In this document: positions 5,747 through 5,750 of the stretch, in pieces | Position numbering within the stretch: position 1 is the stretch's first letter | How the letters are laid out: each line of letters starts with the position of its first letter | Origin: Actinomycetota bacterium | Lineage (GTDB): Bacteria; Actinomycetota; Acidimicrobiia; IMCC26256; PALSA-610 | Assembly (NCBI GenBank): GCA_030839105.1 | Contig: JAUZEI010000492.1 | Span: 1-5,750, forward strand | Reading direction: 5' to 3' | DNA length: 5,750 nt | Notes under the pieces: model-generated | The model's input: only the letters and a program-made list of their open reading frames with translations | What the model was told of the DNA's origin: nothing | Database searches by the model: none | Position numbers and translations under genes: made by a program

Positions 5747-5750
5747 TCCG

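Overview
The window is GC-rich with strong G/C preference at third codon positions. Its gene content points to Actinomycetota, most likely an Acidimicrobiia-type lineage. The clues are a DUF2505-like protein, a secreted protein ending in 'GYWLVASDGGIFAFGDA'-type repeats (common in that class), a CAP-domain lipoprotein, and lipid/acyl-CoA type enzymes. The taxonomic call is inference from gene families only.

Layout, left to right. (1) Positions 1-203 (+) hold the 3' end of a DUF2505-like gene. It converges on, and overlaps by 14 bp, a CAP/SCP-domain lipoprotein gene (190-714, -). (2) Positions 778-1577 (-) hold a decayed amidohydrolase (amidohydro_2) gene. It lacks its N-terminus, carries an in-frame amber codon, has lost a central block, and has three single-base frameshifts, two of which compensate each other. 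(3) Positions 1648-3519 (+) encode a 623-residue secreted protein with a PQQ-like beta-propeller followed by four repeats of about 40 residues. (4) Positions 3545-4357 (-) encode an isocitrate lyase/PEP mutase-family enzyme. It is divergent, across 118 bp, from an enoyl-CoA hydratase/isomerase-family gene (4476-5252, +) in which one of the two classical catalytic glutamates is replaced by threonine. (5) Positions 5253-5464 have no intact gene. They contain a small inverted repeat and, on the minus strand, a short peptide resembling the C-terminus of a dihydrodipicolinate reductase-like dehydrogenase, probably a gene remnant. (6) Positions 5465-5746 (+) encode a small helical protein of unknown function.

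The genes do not form one operon; strand changes at almost every boundary suggest independent units. The two secreted proteins (CAP lipoprotein, propeller protein) act outside the membrane. The lyase-family enzyme and the hydratase-family enzyme are cytoplasmic metabolic enzymes and may share the divergent control region. I found no RNA genes, CRISPR array, insertion sequence, phage module or obvious defence system. The notable points are gene decay, an active-site substitution and an unusual domain fusion, rather than a new multi-gene system.
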